A stretch of DNA of 64,000 nt, taken from NCBI GenBank assembly GCA_964451415.1, contig CAYVHU010000001.1:1-64000 (forward strand), read 5' to 3'. Origin of the DNA: CAYVHU01 sp964451415. Its GTDB lineage: Bacteria > Pseudomonadota > Alphaproteobacteria > Rhodospirillales > Magnetovibrionaceae. Positions 1 to 10,068 of this stretch are shown here, piece after piece (position 1 is the first letter of the stretch; every line of letters begins with the position of its first letter). The position numbers and the translations under genes are program-made. The notes beneath the pieces are model-generated. The model ran no database searches. It worked only from the letters and a program-made list of their open reading frames with translations, and was not told the DNA's origin.

Positions 1-203
1 AAATCTACGAGAAGATTCTACTTTCAAGTACCGCTAAAAATTGGGGGTATTACCCTTTATTTCTCCAAACTTTTTCCAAACCCTTTTGTTTATGTGAGTT
101 TCCATAGTCCTGCCGGGCCCACCATTGCTCCATAAACAATATTTCTTTTGTGCATGAGAAGCGGAAGGTTCGACCCTTCGAGCTTCCGCTCACCATAAAA
201 AAC

Positions 204-440
204 CTAACCCTTAAGACCGCAAGCGCCGTTCATGCAGCCGCCCGCCGCCGGGCAGGCGGGGAGTTCTGGTTTAACCTGACCGCCGACGTTGGGGGTCGAA
301 AGGCCCTTGGTCAAATGCGTCGAACCGCACACCGGACACTTCAGTGCCTTTGCTTTCAATTTAGTCTGAAGGTCATCTAAATCTTCAAAACGATCCGAAA
401 ACTCATGATCCTTATCGCAAAAAATAGTGTAGGAAATCAT
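204..440 (-). CDS. small zinc-ribbon protein, DUF1178-like
   Basis: This 78-residue protein has Cys8 in a CDKDHEF motif, a CPVCGS knuckle at Cys35/Cys38 and three more cysteines near the C-terminus (63, 69, 74). The pattern resembles the start of DUF1178 and FmdB-type zinc-ribbon proteins, whose function is unknown. DUF1178 proteins are usually longer, roughly 140 residues, so this is a short version or a relative with its own cysteine-rich, glycine-rich tail. A GAGG sequence about 7 bases before the ATG supports the start. It is divergent from the chemoreceptor gene. An imperfect inverted repeat lies just downstream (about 162-192) but has no adjacent T-run on the minus strand. Confidence 0.7.
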   Translation of the reverse strand: MISYTIFCDKDHEFSDRFEDLDDLQTKLKAKALKCPVCGSTHLTKGLSTPNVGGQVKPELPACPAAGGCMNGACGLKG

Positions 441-602
441 AGGAGAACCTCAAATACAGGCGGGCCCAAAAGGCTTGCACCGACCCAGAAAAAACCCTCG
501 AAAAACGAAAAAAATAATCTTTTTGCTATTTTTACGAGACTCGGCTGACTACATGCAAAAACAGAAGCTTTACAAAGCCAACCCACAAAGAGGATACACG
601 TT

Positions 603-2672
603 ATGCTGAACGTCTTTAATCCCCTCACAAATATAAAAATGACCAGCCTGATTCTGATCGGCCTGGCGTTGCCGATATTCGGCATGCTGGGTTATGCGGG
701 CAATACCGTCATCCAGAAATATGAAACCACGTCCAATATGGGGAAATTGATGCGTCTAGCCAGCCTGGCGCCGGATATCAGCATTCTGGTTGACAATCTA
801 CAAAAAGAACGCGGCATGTCGGCCGTTTACATCGGCAGCAAGGGAAAGACCTTTCGCAGCGAATTATCCGACCAACGAGTCAATACCGACAAAGCCCTGA
901 AAGTCCTACAATTAAAAATTGCACGTTTTGACACCTCGGCATATGCACCGTCCCTAGCGGAAAAGCTTTCCGTTGCGCAGGCCGCCCTCACGGGGCTATC
1001 AGACAAGCGGATACAAGTCGACGGTTTATCCATCTCCGTACCCGAAATGGCATCATTCTACACCCCACTGATCGCCAAAATGCTCGCCATCATCGAAGAC
1101 ATGGCTATCTTGAGTGACAACGCCAGTATCACCAATGCCATCACGGCCTACACCAGTTATTTGCTGGGCAAGGAGAGCGCGGGCCTGGAACGCGCCATGG
1201 GCGGCGCCGGATTTAGTGCGGGTCAGTTTTCACTACCCATTTATAACAGATTTATCGAATTGCATGCCGAGCAAAACGCCCACATGGAAACATTCGAGGC
1301 ATTAGCTTCACCGCAATTGGTGGCGCTTCGTGAAAAAACCGTCCAAGGCCCTACCGTTGATGCAGTGCAACGCATGCGTACCGTCGCGATCAATAGCATT
1401 AAAACAGGTGATTTAAAAGGCGTAAAAAGCTCGCAGTGGTTCGCCGCCATGAGCGAAAAAATCAACCTGATGGACACGGTTGAAGAAGCCATCGCACACG
1501 AACTGGTGAAAAAAACCGCCGCCATCATGAATGCCGCGAGAAGTATGTTCTACCTGTCCTTCGGAGTTGCCCTGACCTTGTCCACACTCACGGGCGTTCT
1601 GGGAACGCTGATGGTTCGCCATTTCTCCCGCTCCTTTAAAGGCATATGCAACAATATGTTGACCCTGGCTGGCGGCGATTTGAGCGTCGATGTCTACGGA
1701 AAGGGCCGACATGATGAAATCGGTTCAATGGCCTCCGCGGTCCAGGTTTTCAAGGAAAACGCACAAGAGGTTCATCGCCTGGAAGATGAACAAAAAGCGG
1801 CCGAACTCCGCACGTTGGAAGAGAAGAAAAAAACCATGAAAAACATGGCCAACAATTTCGAACAAAACGTCGGTTCCGTTCTGCACAGCGTGACCTCTGC
1901 GGCACTGCAAATAAAATCGACGGCGCAAAACGTTTCGGGAACGGCGAACGACACCAGCACACGTACCACCGCCGTCGCGGCCGCTGCGGAACAGGCCTCA
2001 GCCAACGTGGAAACGGTTGCCAGCGCGGCTGAGGAACTGTCGAGTTCCATCGGCGAGATTTCCGCCCAAGTCAACCGCTCCTCAGAAATCGCCACCAGCG
2101 CCGTTAACGAGGTCAGCCACGCCAACGCCAAGGTCGAAGGCCTGGCCACGGCGGCAAATAAAATCGGTGAAGTTGTCGAACTGATCACCGATATTGCCGA
2201 TCAGACCAATTTGCTCGCCTTGAATGCAACCATCGAGGCGGCACGCGCCGGAGAATCCGGAAAAGGATTCGCCGTTGTGGCATCGGAAGTCAAAAATCTG
2301 GCCAACCAGACCGTCAAGGCGACAGATGAAATCGCCGCTCAGGTCAACAACATTCAAAGCGCAACACACGAAGCGGTCGAAGCCATCGGGTCCATCCGCG
2401 CCACAATTGAGGAAATGAGTTCAGTTTCCAGCAATATCGCCTCAGCCATTGAAGAACAAGGCGCCGCAACCCAGGAAATCGCACGAAATGTCGAGCAAGC
2501 CGCTCAAGGTACGCACGAAGTCACCACAAACATCGTCGAGGTTTCCAATGTCGCTAACGATACCGGAAACTCGGCCGGGGAAATGATGTCCGCAGCAAGT
2601 GCCATGTCGGAACAATTCAACACCTTGAAAAAGGCGATGGATACGTTCCTCACCTCAGTACGCGCCGCATAA
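603..2672 (+). CDS. methyl-accepting chemotaxis protein with NIT sensor domain
   Basis: This 689-residue chemoreceptor has a first membrane segment at about residues 12-34 and a periplasmic region at about 55-295 that looks like the nitrate/nitrite-sensing NIT domain (note the LQKERG motif). A second membrane segment follows at about 314-336, then a HAMP domain to about 390. The cytoplasmic signalling domain carries the conserved hairpin tip around residues 520-565 (DIADQTNLLALNATIEAARAG region). It would pass ligand information to the CheA/CheW kinase. No CheR-tethering pentapeptide is seen at the C-terminus. AGAGGA 8 bases before the ATG supports the start. The gene is alone and converges on gltD with only 3 bases between stops. 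The ligand is inferred from the domain type only. Confidence 0.92.
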   Translation: MLNVFNPLTNIKMTSLILIGLALPIFGMLGYAGNTVIQKYETTSNMGKLMRLASLAPDISILVDNLQKERGMSAVYIGSKGKTFRSELSDQRVNTDKALKVLQLKIARFDTSAYAPSLAEKLSVAQAALTGLSDKRIQVDGLSISVPEMASFYTPLIAKMLAIIEDMAILSDNASITNAITAYTSYLLGKESAGLERAMGGAGFSAGQFSLPIYNRFIELHAEQNAHMETFEALASPQLVALREKTVQGPTVDAVQRMRTVAINSIKTGDLKGVKSSQWFAAMSEKINLMDTVEEAIAHELVKKTAAIMNAARSMFYLSFGVALTLSTLTGVLGTLMVRHFSRSFKGICNNMLTLAGGDLSVDVYGKGRHDEIGSMASAVQVFKENAQEVHRLEDEQKAAELRTLEEKKKTMKNMANNFEQNVGSVLHSVTSAALQIKSTAQNVSGTANDTSTRTTAVAAAAEQASANVETVASAAEELSSSIGEISAQVNRSSEIATSAVNEVSHANAKVEGLATAANKIGEVVELITDIADQTNLLALNATIEAARAGESGKGFAVVASEVKNLANQTVKATDEIAAQVNNIQSATHEAVEAIGSIRATIEEMSSVSSNIASAIEEQGAATQEIARNVEQAAQGTHEVTTNIVEVSNVANDTGNSAGEMMSAASAMSEQFNTLKKAMDTFLTSVRAA

Positions 2673-2675
2673 CCT

Positions 2676-4115
2676 TCAACGCGGAAGGTTCGTGGAACCC
2701 ATCAGGAATGCATCCACCGCGCGGGCCGCTTGGCGGCCTTCGCGAATCGCCCAGACCACCAATGACTGACCGCGACGCATGTCACCGGCAGCAAAAACTT
2801 TGGGATTTGAGCTTCGGTAATCGTCGCTGTTGGCAAGGACATTGCCGCGCTCATCCTTGTCCAGTCCCAATTCGTCAATCATACCTTCGTGGATGGGATG
2901 GACAAACCCCATGGCGAGAAAGGCAAGATCACAGGGAACCTCGAATTCTGATCCTTCCTCTTCGCTCATCGTCCAGCGCCCCTCGTCCTGTGTCCATGTC
3001 ACACGCACGCACCGCGCCGCTTTGAGGTTGCCGTTCGCATCGCCGACGAAGGCCTTGGTCAGGACCCCCCACTCGCGCACGCACCCTTCCTCGTGGCTGG
3101 TGGAGGAGCGCATCTTTTGCGGCCAGTCCGGCCAGGTGGTGAGCTTGTCTTCATGAACCGGGGGTTTCGCCATGATTTCGATTTGCGTGACAGACCGCGC
3201 ACTTTGACGCGTGGACGTGCCGACGCAGTCAGCACCGGTATCACCGCCGCCGATCACAAAAATGTCCCTGCCTTCGGCCAGGATGTCATCCTCGACAAAG
3301 GCTTCCCCGCCGATGCGGCGGTTTTGCTGGGTCAAAAAGTCCATGGCGAAATGGACGCCCTTCAGCGTGCGGCCGGCAACGTCCAGATCACGCGGCTTTT
3401 CCGAACCGCCCGTCAGCACCACGGCGTCGTAGTTTTCCAACAGCGCTTTGGCCGGAATGTCCACGCCAATTTGCGTGTTGGGACGAAAATAGACGCCTTC
3501 GGTCTGCATCTGGCTAAGACGCCGGTCGATAATGGACTTCTTGAGCTTGAAATCCGGAATACCGTAACGCAGCAGCCCGCCTGCATATGCGTTTTTTTCA
3601 AACAACTCGACCCTGTGTCCGACGCGCGCCAATTGCTGGGCGCACGCCATTCCCGCCGGTCCCGCGCCAACCACGGCAACGACTTTATCGGTATGGGTCT
3701 TGGGAATGCGCGGCTTGATCCAGCCTTTGGCCCAACCCTTGTCAACCAGCGCGCATTCGATGGTCTTGATGGTGACGGGCTTGTCTTCCAGGTTCAACGT
3801 ACACGCGGCCTCGCACGGCGCGGGACAGACGCGGCCGGTGAATTCCGGGAAATTGTTCGTTGAATGCAGAACTTTCAATGCCGCTTTCATATTATCGCGA
3901 TAGCTCAGGTCATTCCACTCGGGGATGATATTCATCACCGGACAGCCTTGATGGCAAAACGGAATCCCGCAGTCCATACACCGAGCGGCTTGCCTTTTAA
4001 GCTCATCCTTTTTCAGCGGAATCATGAACTCGTTACAATGACTGACCCGCTCTTTGACCGGCGTATAGGCGCGATCGTGACGCTCAAATTCCAAAAATCC
4101 CGTCGGCTTTCCCAT
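2676..4115 (-). CDS. gltD: glutamate synthase [NADPH] small subunit
   Basis: GltD is the NADPH-oxidising beta subunit of glutamate synthase. It passes electrons from NADPH through FAD and iron-sulfur centres to the large subunit, for glutamate formation from glutamine and 2-oxoglutarate. In 479 residues the N-terminus has cysteine clusters for 4Fe-4S centres (Cys46, 49, 54, 58 and a second group in GRVCPAPCEAAC). An FAD-binding GAGPAG motif sits near residue 150 and a NADPH-binding GGGDTG near 290. The length is normal for the family. It lies 4 bases downstream of gltB and is certainly cotranscribed with it. Confidence 0.96.
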   Translation of the reverse strand: MGKPTGFLEFERHDRAYTPVKERVSHCNEFMIPLKKDELKRQAARCMDCGIPFCHQGCPVMNIIPEWNDLSYRDNMKAALKVLHSTNNFPEFTGRVCPAPCEAACTLNLEDKPVTIKTIECALVDKGWAKGWIKPRIPKTHTDKVVAVVGAGPAGMACAQQLARVGHRVELFEKNAYAGGLLRYGIPDFKLKKSIIDRRLSQMQTEGVYFRPNTQIGVDIPAKALLENYDAVVLTGGSEKPRDLDVAGRTLKGVHFAMDFLTQQNRRIGGEAFVEDDILAEGRDIFVIGGGDTGADCVGTSTRQSARSVTQIEIMAKPPVHEDKLTTWPDWPQKMRSSTSHEEGCVREWGVLTKAFVGDANGNLKAARCVRVTWTQDEGRWTMSEEEGSEFEVPCDLAFLAMGFVHPIHEGMIDELGLDKDERGNVLANSDDYRSSNPKVFAAGDMRRGQSLVVWAIREGRQAARAVDAFLMGSTNLPR

Positions 4116-4119
4116 GATC

Positions 4120-7100
4120 TCAGTTCCCCACCGAAGTGCTGACGCCGTCGTCTTCCGCGGCGGATGTCCTGGCTTGCATTTCGCGCAATGCGCGGCGGTA
4201 TTCCACCGGCATCACCTTGACGAATTTAGGAAGATAGGCCTCGAAATTGTTGAGGATGTCCCTCGCCCGTACACTCGCGGTATAATGGTGATGCTTGGTG
4301 ATCAGGCCGTGCAGACGCTGAGCATCATGGCGGGTCATGTCATGATCGACATCAACGCGACCATGCGTCTCCAGATCGCCACCTTGGGATTCGGCCTCCA
4401 TCTGCGTTTCTTCGGCCTCGACGGCCTCAAGATCGACCTGAGCGAGGTTGCAGCGGTTTTCAAAATCGCCTTCCTCGTCAAGCACATAGGCAATGCCGCC
4501 CGACATGCCGGCAGCGAAATTGCGCCCCGTGGGACCCAACACGCAAACGACACCGCCCGTCATGTATTCACAGCCATGGTCGCCGACACCCTCAACGACC
4601 GCATGCGCGCCGGAATTGCGCACCGCAAAACGTTCTCCGGCCACACCAAGGAAGAACGCCTCGCCCGAGGTCGCCCCGTAAAGGCACGTGTTACCGACGA
4701 TGATATTGTCCTGGGGCGTAATCGGACAATCGTCCGCCGGGCGAATGACAATACGCCCGCCGGAAAGACCCTTGCCCACGTAATCGTTGGCATCGCCCTT
4801 CAAGTCAATGGTCACACCGGCGCTCAGCCATGCCCCCAAGGACTGACCCGCCGTACCGACGGCATCGATGACGATGGTGTCGTCCGCCAATCCGGCCTGA
4901 CCGTACTTCTTCGCCAGTTCCCCCGACAGCATCGTGCCGATGGTGCGGTTGACGTTGATGAACTGGGCCGAAATGCGAACCGGAGTTCCGTTCTCAATAG
5001 CGTCCCTGGCTTCGTTGATGAAAGCCTTGTCCAACGCCTTGTCCAGGCCGTGATCCTGGGTCTCCACGTTGCGCGTCGCCACATGGTCGGGGACTTCAGG
5101 CTTGTACAGAAGGCCGGAAAAATCCAGGCCTTGAACCTTCCAGTGGTCGACGGCGGTATCCATCTCGATGCAATCGGAACGTCCAATCATTTCATCAACG
5201 CTGCGAAAACCCAGTTCAGCCATCAAAACCCGCATCTCTTCGGCCATGAACGTAAAGTAGTTCACCACATGCGCGGGTTGACCGGGAAACAGCTTACGCA
5301 GCTGTGGATTTTGCGTCGCGATGCCGACCGGACAGGTGTTCAGGTGGCACTTGCGCATCATCACGCAACCCGCCGCGATCAAGGCGCCGGTGGCCACGCC
5401 GAATTCATCCGCGCCCAATAACGCGCCCACGACAACGTCCCGTGCAGTGCGCAAGCCCCCATCGACCTGCACCGCGATACGACCGCGCAGATGGTTCAGA
5501 ACCAAGGTCTGGTGCGTTTCGGCCAGACCGATTTCCCAAGGACTTCCGGCATGCTGGATCGACGTCACGGGCGATGCACCGGTGCCGCCGTCGAAGCCGG
5601 AAATGGTGACATGATCCGCATGCGCCTTGCTGACGCCGGCGGCGACCGTCCCGACACCGGCTTCCGACACCAGCTTCACCGAAATGCGCGCCTTCGGATT
5701 GACGTTCTTCAAATCGTGAATCAGTTGTGCCAGATCCTCGATGGAATAGATATCGTGATGCGGCGGCGGTGAAATCAGACCCACGCCCGGCGTCGAATGA
5801 CGCACCCGCGCGATCCATTCATCAACCTTGTGACCGGGCAACTGGCCACCTTCGCCGGGCTTCGCCCCTTGAGCCATCTTGATCTGGATGTCATCGGCAT
5901 TGACGAGATATTCCGTCGTCACGCCAAAACGTCCCGAGGCCACCTGCTTAATAGCGGAACGCATGCTATCGCCATTTTCCAGCGGCACGTTGCGCACCGC
6001 TTCCTCACCGCCTTCGCCGGAATTTGACTTGCCGCCAATGCGGTTCATCGCAATCGCCAAGGTGGTATGCGCTTCCCATGAAATGGCCCCGAAGGACATG
6101 GCCCCGGTGGCGAAGCGCTTGCAGATAGCCTCGACGGGTTCGACTTCACCCAAGGGTACGGGCTGGCCCGTGCCTTTCAATTTGAAAAGACCACGCAGAT
6201 TTCGCACCGCCGTGTCATGATCATTCATGGCGGTTTCGAATGCGCGGTACGTCTCGCGATCGCCCTTGCGCACGGCGTGTTGCAAAAGCGATACGGTTTG
6301 CGGTGTCCAGGCGTGAACCTCGCCACGTTGACGCCACGCCAAATCACCGCCCACGTCAAGATGGTGCGTTAAAAGGGGATCATCGCCAAAGGCGCGCGCA
6401 TGGCGACGCACGGTTTCCTCGGCCACTTCATCCAGCCCGATGCCACCGACCCGGGATGCGGTTTTGGTGAAGAACTGTTCGATGAAATCTTCGTTCAAAC
6501 CCACGGCGTCGAAAATCTGCGCTCCACAATAGGACTGAAAGGTGGAGATCCCCATCTTCGAAAAAACCTTCAGCATACCCTTGTCGACCGCCTTGATATA
6601 ACGCGCCTGCGCATCCTTGACACTAAGATCGTCGGGCAGGTCATCGACCATCCCGGCAATCGTATCAAAAGCAAGGTATGGATTTATGGCTTCCGCGCCA
6701 TATCCGACAAGAAGGCAAAAATCATGAACCCGGCGCACATCTCCGGTTTCCACGACAAGGCCTACGGACGTGCGCAAACCGGCGCGGATCAAGTGATGAT
6801 GCACACCCGCGGTGGCCAGCAACGCGGGAATGGCGACGTGTGCGCTGTCCATGCAGCGATCCGACAAGATGATGATGTTGTAGCCGTCACGCACCACTTT
6901 TTCGGCTTTTGCAAAAAGTTTTTCCAGCGCGGCTTCCATGCCCGCTGCCCCCCGTTCGACGGCATAGCACACCGGCAGGGTATAGGTCTTGAAGGCCCGG
7001 TCCACATGGTTTTCGATGTGGCGCACTTTTTCAAGATCCAGGTTGGTGAGGATCGGCTGGCGTACCTCCAGGCGTTTCTTCGCCCCCGCGTCGTCCGGGG

Positions 7101-8769
7101 CCAGCAGGTTCGGTCGCGGTCCAATGAGGCTCACCAGACTCATCACCAGTTCCTCACGAATCGGATCGACCGGCGGATTGGTGACCTGGGCGAAATTCTG
7201 CGAAAAGTAATCGTAAAGCACCTTGGATCGATTTGAGAGAACGGCGATCGGCGTATCGCGGCCCATGGCGCCGATGGGATCCTGAGCGGTCAAGGCCATC
7301 GGTTTGATAAAGTGCTTGATATCTTCTTGAGTATAGCCAAACGCCTGCTGGGCATCGAGCATGGTGCCGTGGCCGGGGGCCATGGCCGGGTTTTCCGCGG
7401 GCAGGTCCTCGACCCGGATCTGGGTGCGGTCCAACCAGGCCTGGTAAGGTTTGGCCTGCGCCAGTTCGGCCTTGAGTTCCGCATCGTCGATGATGCGGCC
7501 CTGCGTCAGGTCGATAAGGAACATCTTCCCCGGTTGAAGACGCCACTTTTTAACGATTTTGCTTTCGGGGATCGGCAAAACGCCGACCTCCGAAGCCATG
7601 ATCACATGGTCGTCATCGGTAACGATATAGCGCGCCGGACGCAAGCCGTTGCGGTCCAGCGTCGCACCGATTTGAAGGCCGTCGGTAAAGCACACGGCGG
7701 CGGGACCGTCCCAGGGTTCCATCAAGGCGGCGTGATATTCATAAAACGCCCGCCGGTCCTTATCCATCAACGGATTGGAATCCCAAGCTTCGGGAATCAT
7801 CATCATCATGGCATGGGCCAGGGAATAACCGCCCGCGACCAGCAGTTCCAGCGCATTGTCGAAGGTTGCGGAATCCGAAGCCCCATCGCCGATCAACGGC
7901 CACAACTTGTCCAGGTCTTCGCCCAACACGTCCGATGACATGGTCGCGCGGCGCGCCGCCATCCAGTTGATGTTGCCGCGCACGGTGTTGATTTCGCCGT
8001 TGTGACACAGGTAACGAAACGGCTGGGCCAATTCCCAACTGGGAAATGTATTGGTGGAAAACCGTTGATGAACCAGCGCCAACGCCGATTTACAACGCTC
8101 ATCGCTTAAGTCCAGATAATATTTCGGCAGGTTGCCGGACAGCACCATCCCCTTGTAGACGATGGTGCGCGAGCTCAATGACGGCATATAAAAATCGGCA
8201 TGGGAACCATCCGCAGTTTCGTCCCACACGGCATGATGAACCTGCTTGCGAATCACAAATAGCTTGCGTTCAAATGTCGCGTCGCTGGCGACAGCCGCAC
8301 CTTTTTTGATGAACACCTGACGAATGACCGGTTCTTCACGCTTTACGCTTTCGCCCAGACACGAATTGTCCACCGGCACGTCACGCCAGCCCAAAAGGTT
8401 CTGGCCTTCGCGCGGAACCACCGTTTCAAAAGCGCGCAAACAGGCTTCGCGCGCCGTTTCCTCGCGCGGCAGAAACACCTGTCCCACAGCGTATTCGCCG
8501 ACTGCGGGCAGTTCAAATCCCAACTTCCGGCACTCTTGCGCCAACAGCTCATGGGGGATTTGCATGATGATCCCCGCACCGTCACCGGCCAGCGGGTCGG
8601 CACCGACCGCACCGCGATGATCCAGGTTGACAAGAATTTGCAGGCCCTGGCGCACAATTTCGTGAGACGCCTTGTTCTTGATGTTGCAAATGAAACCAAC
8701 ACCGCAGTTGTCGTGCTCGTAACCGGGGTCGTAAAGGCCTTGCTTACCGGGCAGCCCGCTTGCTCTCAT
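4120..8769 (-). CDS. gltB: glutamate synthase [NADPH] large subunit
   Basis: GltB is the large subunit of glutamate synthase. An N-terminal class II glutaminase releases ammonia, which tunnels to the FMN site where 2-oxoglutarate is reductively aminated. The nucleophile is the Cys of the CGVGF motif, exposed after removal of a short propeptide. The 3Fe-4S cysteines are visible as CVMMRKCHLNTC near residue 1120, followed by the glycine-rich GXGXG C-terminal domain. I chose the ATG at 8769 because it gives a propeptide of the usual style (GLYDPxxEHDNCGVGF). An in-frame ATG at 8820 would add 17 residues without family resemblance, and neither start has a strong ribosome-binding site. The gene is followed directly by gltD. 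Confidence 0.95.
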   Translation of the reverse strand: MRASGLPGKQGLYDPGYEHDNCGVGFICNIKNKASHEIVRQGLQILVNLDHRGAVGADPLAGDGAGIIMQIPHELLAQECRKLGFELPAVGEYAVGQVFLPREETAREACLRAFETVVPREGQNLLGWRDVPVDNSCLGESVKREEPVIRQVFIKKGAAVASDATFERKLFVIRKQVHHAVWDETADGSHADFYMPSLSSRTIVYKGMVLSGNLPKYYLDLSDERCKSALALVHQRFSTNTFPSWELAQPFRYLCHNGEINTVRGNINWMAARRATMSSDVLGEDLDKLWPLIGDGASDSATFDNALELLVAGGYSLAHAMMMMIPEAWDSNPLMDKDRRAFYEYHAALMEPWDGPAAVCFTDGLQIGATLDRNGLRPARYIVTDDDHVIMASEVGVLPIPESKIVKKWRLQPGKMFLIDLTQGRIIDDAELKAELAQAKPYQAWLDRTQIRVEDLPAENPAMAPGHGTMLDAQQAFGYTQEDIKHFIKPMALTAQDPIGAMGRDTPIAVLSNRSKVLYDYFSQNFAQVTNPPVDPIREELVMSLVSLIGPRPNLLAPDDAGAKKRLEVRQPILTNLDLEKVRHIENHVDRAFKTYTLPVCYAVERGAAGMEAALEKLFAKAEKVVRDGYNIIILSDRCMDSAHVAIPALLATAGVHHHLIRAGLRTSVGLVVETGDVRRVHDFCLLVGYGAEAINPYLAFDTIAGMVDDLPDDLSVKDAQARYIKAVDKGMLKVFSKMGISTFQSYCGAQIFDAVGLNEDFIEQFFTKTASRVGGIGLDEVAEETVRRHARAFGDDPLLTHHLDVGGDLAWRQRGEVHAWTPQTVSLLQHAVRKGDRETYRAFETAMNDHDTAVRNLRGLFKLKGTGQPVPLGEVEPVEAICKRFATGAMSFGAISWEAHTTLAIAMNRIGGKSNSGEGGEEAVRNVPLENGDSMRSAIKQVASGRFGVTTEYLVNADDIQIKMAQGAKPGEGGQLPGHKVDEWIARVRHSTPGVGLISPPPHHDIYSIEDLAQLIHDLKNVNPKARISVKLVSEAGVGTVAAGVSKAHADHVTISGFDGGTGASPVTSIQHAGSPWEIGLAETHQTLVLNHLRGRIAVQVDGGLRTARDVVVGALLGADEFGVATGALIAAGCVMMRKCHLNTCPVGIATQNPQLRKLFPGQPAHVVNYFTFMAEEMRVLMAELGFRSVDEMIGRSDCIEMDTAVDHWKVQGLDFSGLLYKPEVPDHVATRNVETQDHGLDKALDKAFINEARDAIENGTPVRISAQFINVNRTIGTMLSGELAKKYGQAGLADDTIVIDAVGTAGQSLGAWLSAGVTIDLKGDANDYVGKGLSGGRIVIRPADDCPITPQDNIIVGNTCLYGATSGEAFFLGVAGERFAVRNSGAHAVVEGVGDHGCEYMTGGVVCVLGPTGRNFAAGMSGGIAYVLDEEGDFENRCNLAQVDLEAVEAEETQMEAESQGGDLETHGRVDVDHDMTRHDAQRLHGLITKHHHYTASVRARDILNNFEAYLPKFVKVMPVEYRRALREMQARTSAAEDDGVSTSVGN

Positions 8770-9248
8770 GACGTCTATCCATTTTCCACTCTGTCGCCAA
8801 TTGGCGACGGGCATTCTCAATCCGTCGTCACGCGACGACCGAAAAAATCCTCTGTTTCAAGGCGCTAAAAGCACCCCGCCGCCAGTCCAACCCGGCGCGG
8901 CCAACGCCCTTAACGTGTTTCTATGAAACTTTTGTGGCGTAACGTTACTAGAAAGCGGGGCAAAAGAAAAGCCCGCCTGACACTTTTTGGAACGCCCCCG
9001 CTCAACCATAAGGGTTGGAAACGCGCCGTTTTAAGCTGGGTTGCAACTGCTTTTAGAACGGACATTCCCCTGTAAAAAAAGCCCTTTTGTCTGCACAACT
9101 GCACCTTGGGAGACAGAAAAATGGCGGCAAAATCGCGCTAAGGTTTAAATCAGGACTTTGCCGTGAACCATGCACAGTTTACAGTGCGTGTTTGCGGAAA
9201 AGGATTCGCAATTCGACATGTCCGTAAATTGACTTGAGGCTTGTTGCC
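8770..9248. other. intergenic region between gltB and uppP
   Basis: This is a gap of about 480 bases between divergent gltB and uppP that must hold both promoters. I see no convincing gene: the one open frame on the minus strand (8910-9104) has no ribosome-binding site, no recognisable domain and odd composition. No clear sigma-54 or riboswitch pattern was recognised for gltB. Confidence 0.5.
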
Positions 9249-10055
9249 GTGCCCTTTTTTCATCTTGTCGTACTGGCCCTGGTGCAGGGCGTGACTGAAT
9301 TTCTCCCCATCAGTTCCAGCGCCCATCTGGTTTTAGTGCCGTGGATCACGGGATGGAAAGACCAAGGCCTGATCCTGGATGTCGCGGTCCACGTCGGAAC
9401 ACTCGGCGCGGTGATGGCATATCTGTGGCGCGATATCGTAGACATGCTTGACGGCCTATGGGGCGCGCTCAAGGGCAAAGGCATGAACGCCGAGGCTCGC
9501 CTTGCATTCTATCTGGTGTTCGCCACCCTACCGGTCATTGCGGCGGGGTATGCGATGACGAAACTCTACCCCGACGGCATTCGCTCGATCGAAGTGATCG
9601 GCTGGGCGACGCTAGGTTTCGGCGTGGTGTTGTGGTTGACGGATCGTTTCGGATTAACCTTGCGGCGCATGGAACACTTGAATCTTTCCGACGCCATGAT
9701 CATCGGCTTCGCGCAATGTCTGGCCTTGATCCCCGGCACGTCCAGAAGCGGCATTACCATGGCGGCGGCACGGATGCTCGGCATGGAACGCTCCGATTGT
9801 GCACGGTTTTCCATGCTGCTTTCGATCCCCACCATTGTCGGCGCAGGAACGCTCGAAGGGCTGAAGTTGTACCAAATCGGCAACACGATGGAAATATCCC
9901 TCGCCCTTACGGCGATCGGACTGTCCTTCGTCGCGGCCTTGATCGCCATCGCCTTGATGATGGCGTGGCTCAAGCGCGCATCGTTCATGCCGTTCGTAGT
10001 TTACCGCATCCTTCTGGGCGGCGTGCTGTTGGGAGCGGTATACGGCGTTCTCTGA
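9249..10055 (+). CDS. uppP: undecaprenyl-diphosphatase (UppP/BacA)
   Basis: UppP is an inner-membrane phosphatase that converts undecaprenyl pyrophosphate to the monophosphate, recycling the lipid carrier for peptidoglycan and O-antigen; extra copies give bacitracin resistance. Both signature regions are present: QGVTEFLPISSSAHL near the N-terminus and PGTSRSG around residue 165, among about eight hydrophobic segments. I chose the GTG at 9249, which has GAGG 9 bases upstream and gives the normal family N-terminus. A TTG at 9234 would add five residues and place the GAGG inside the gene. The gene stands alone on the plus strand and converges on the iron-uptake operon. Confidence 0.95.
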   Translation: MPFFHLVVLALVQGVTEFLPISSSAHLVLVPWITGWKDQGLILDVAVHVGTLGAVMAYLWRDIVDMLDGLWGALKGKGMNAEARLAFYLVFATLPVIAAGYAMTKLYPDGIRSIEVIGWATLGFGVVLWLTDRFGLTLRRMEHLNLSDAMIIGFAQCLALIPGTSRSGITMAAARMLGMERSDCARFSMLLSIPTIVGAGTLEGLKLYQIGNTMEISLALTAIGLSFVAALIAIALMMAWLKRASFMPFVVYRILLGGVLLGAVYGVL

Positions 10056-10068
10056 GGCGTCCGCCCCT

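Noticed and set aside
162..192. Terminator after the zinc-ribbon gene
   Set aside because: The inverted repeat is imperfect and no T-run follows it on either strand.
4114..5421. Long plus-strand open frame (435 codons) opposite gltB
   Set aside because: It is the mirror of a strongly conserved enzyme in GC-rich DNA and its translation resembles no protein family.
8910..9104. Possible small gene in the gltB-uppP gap
   Set aside because: No ribosome-binding site, no domain and a composition unlike its neighbours.
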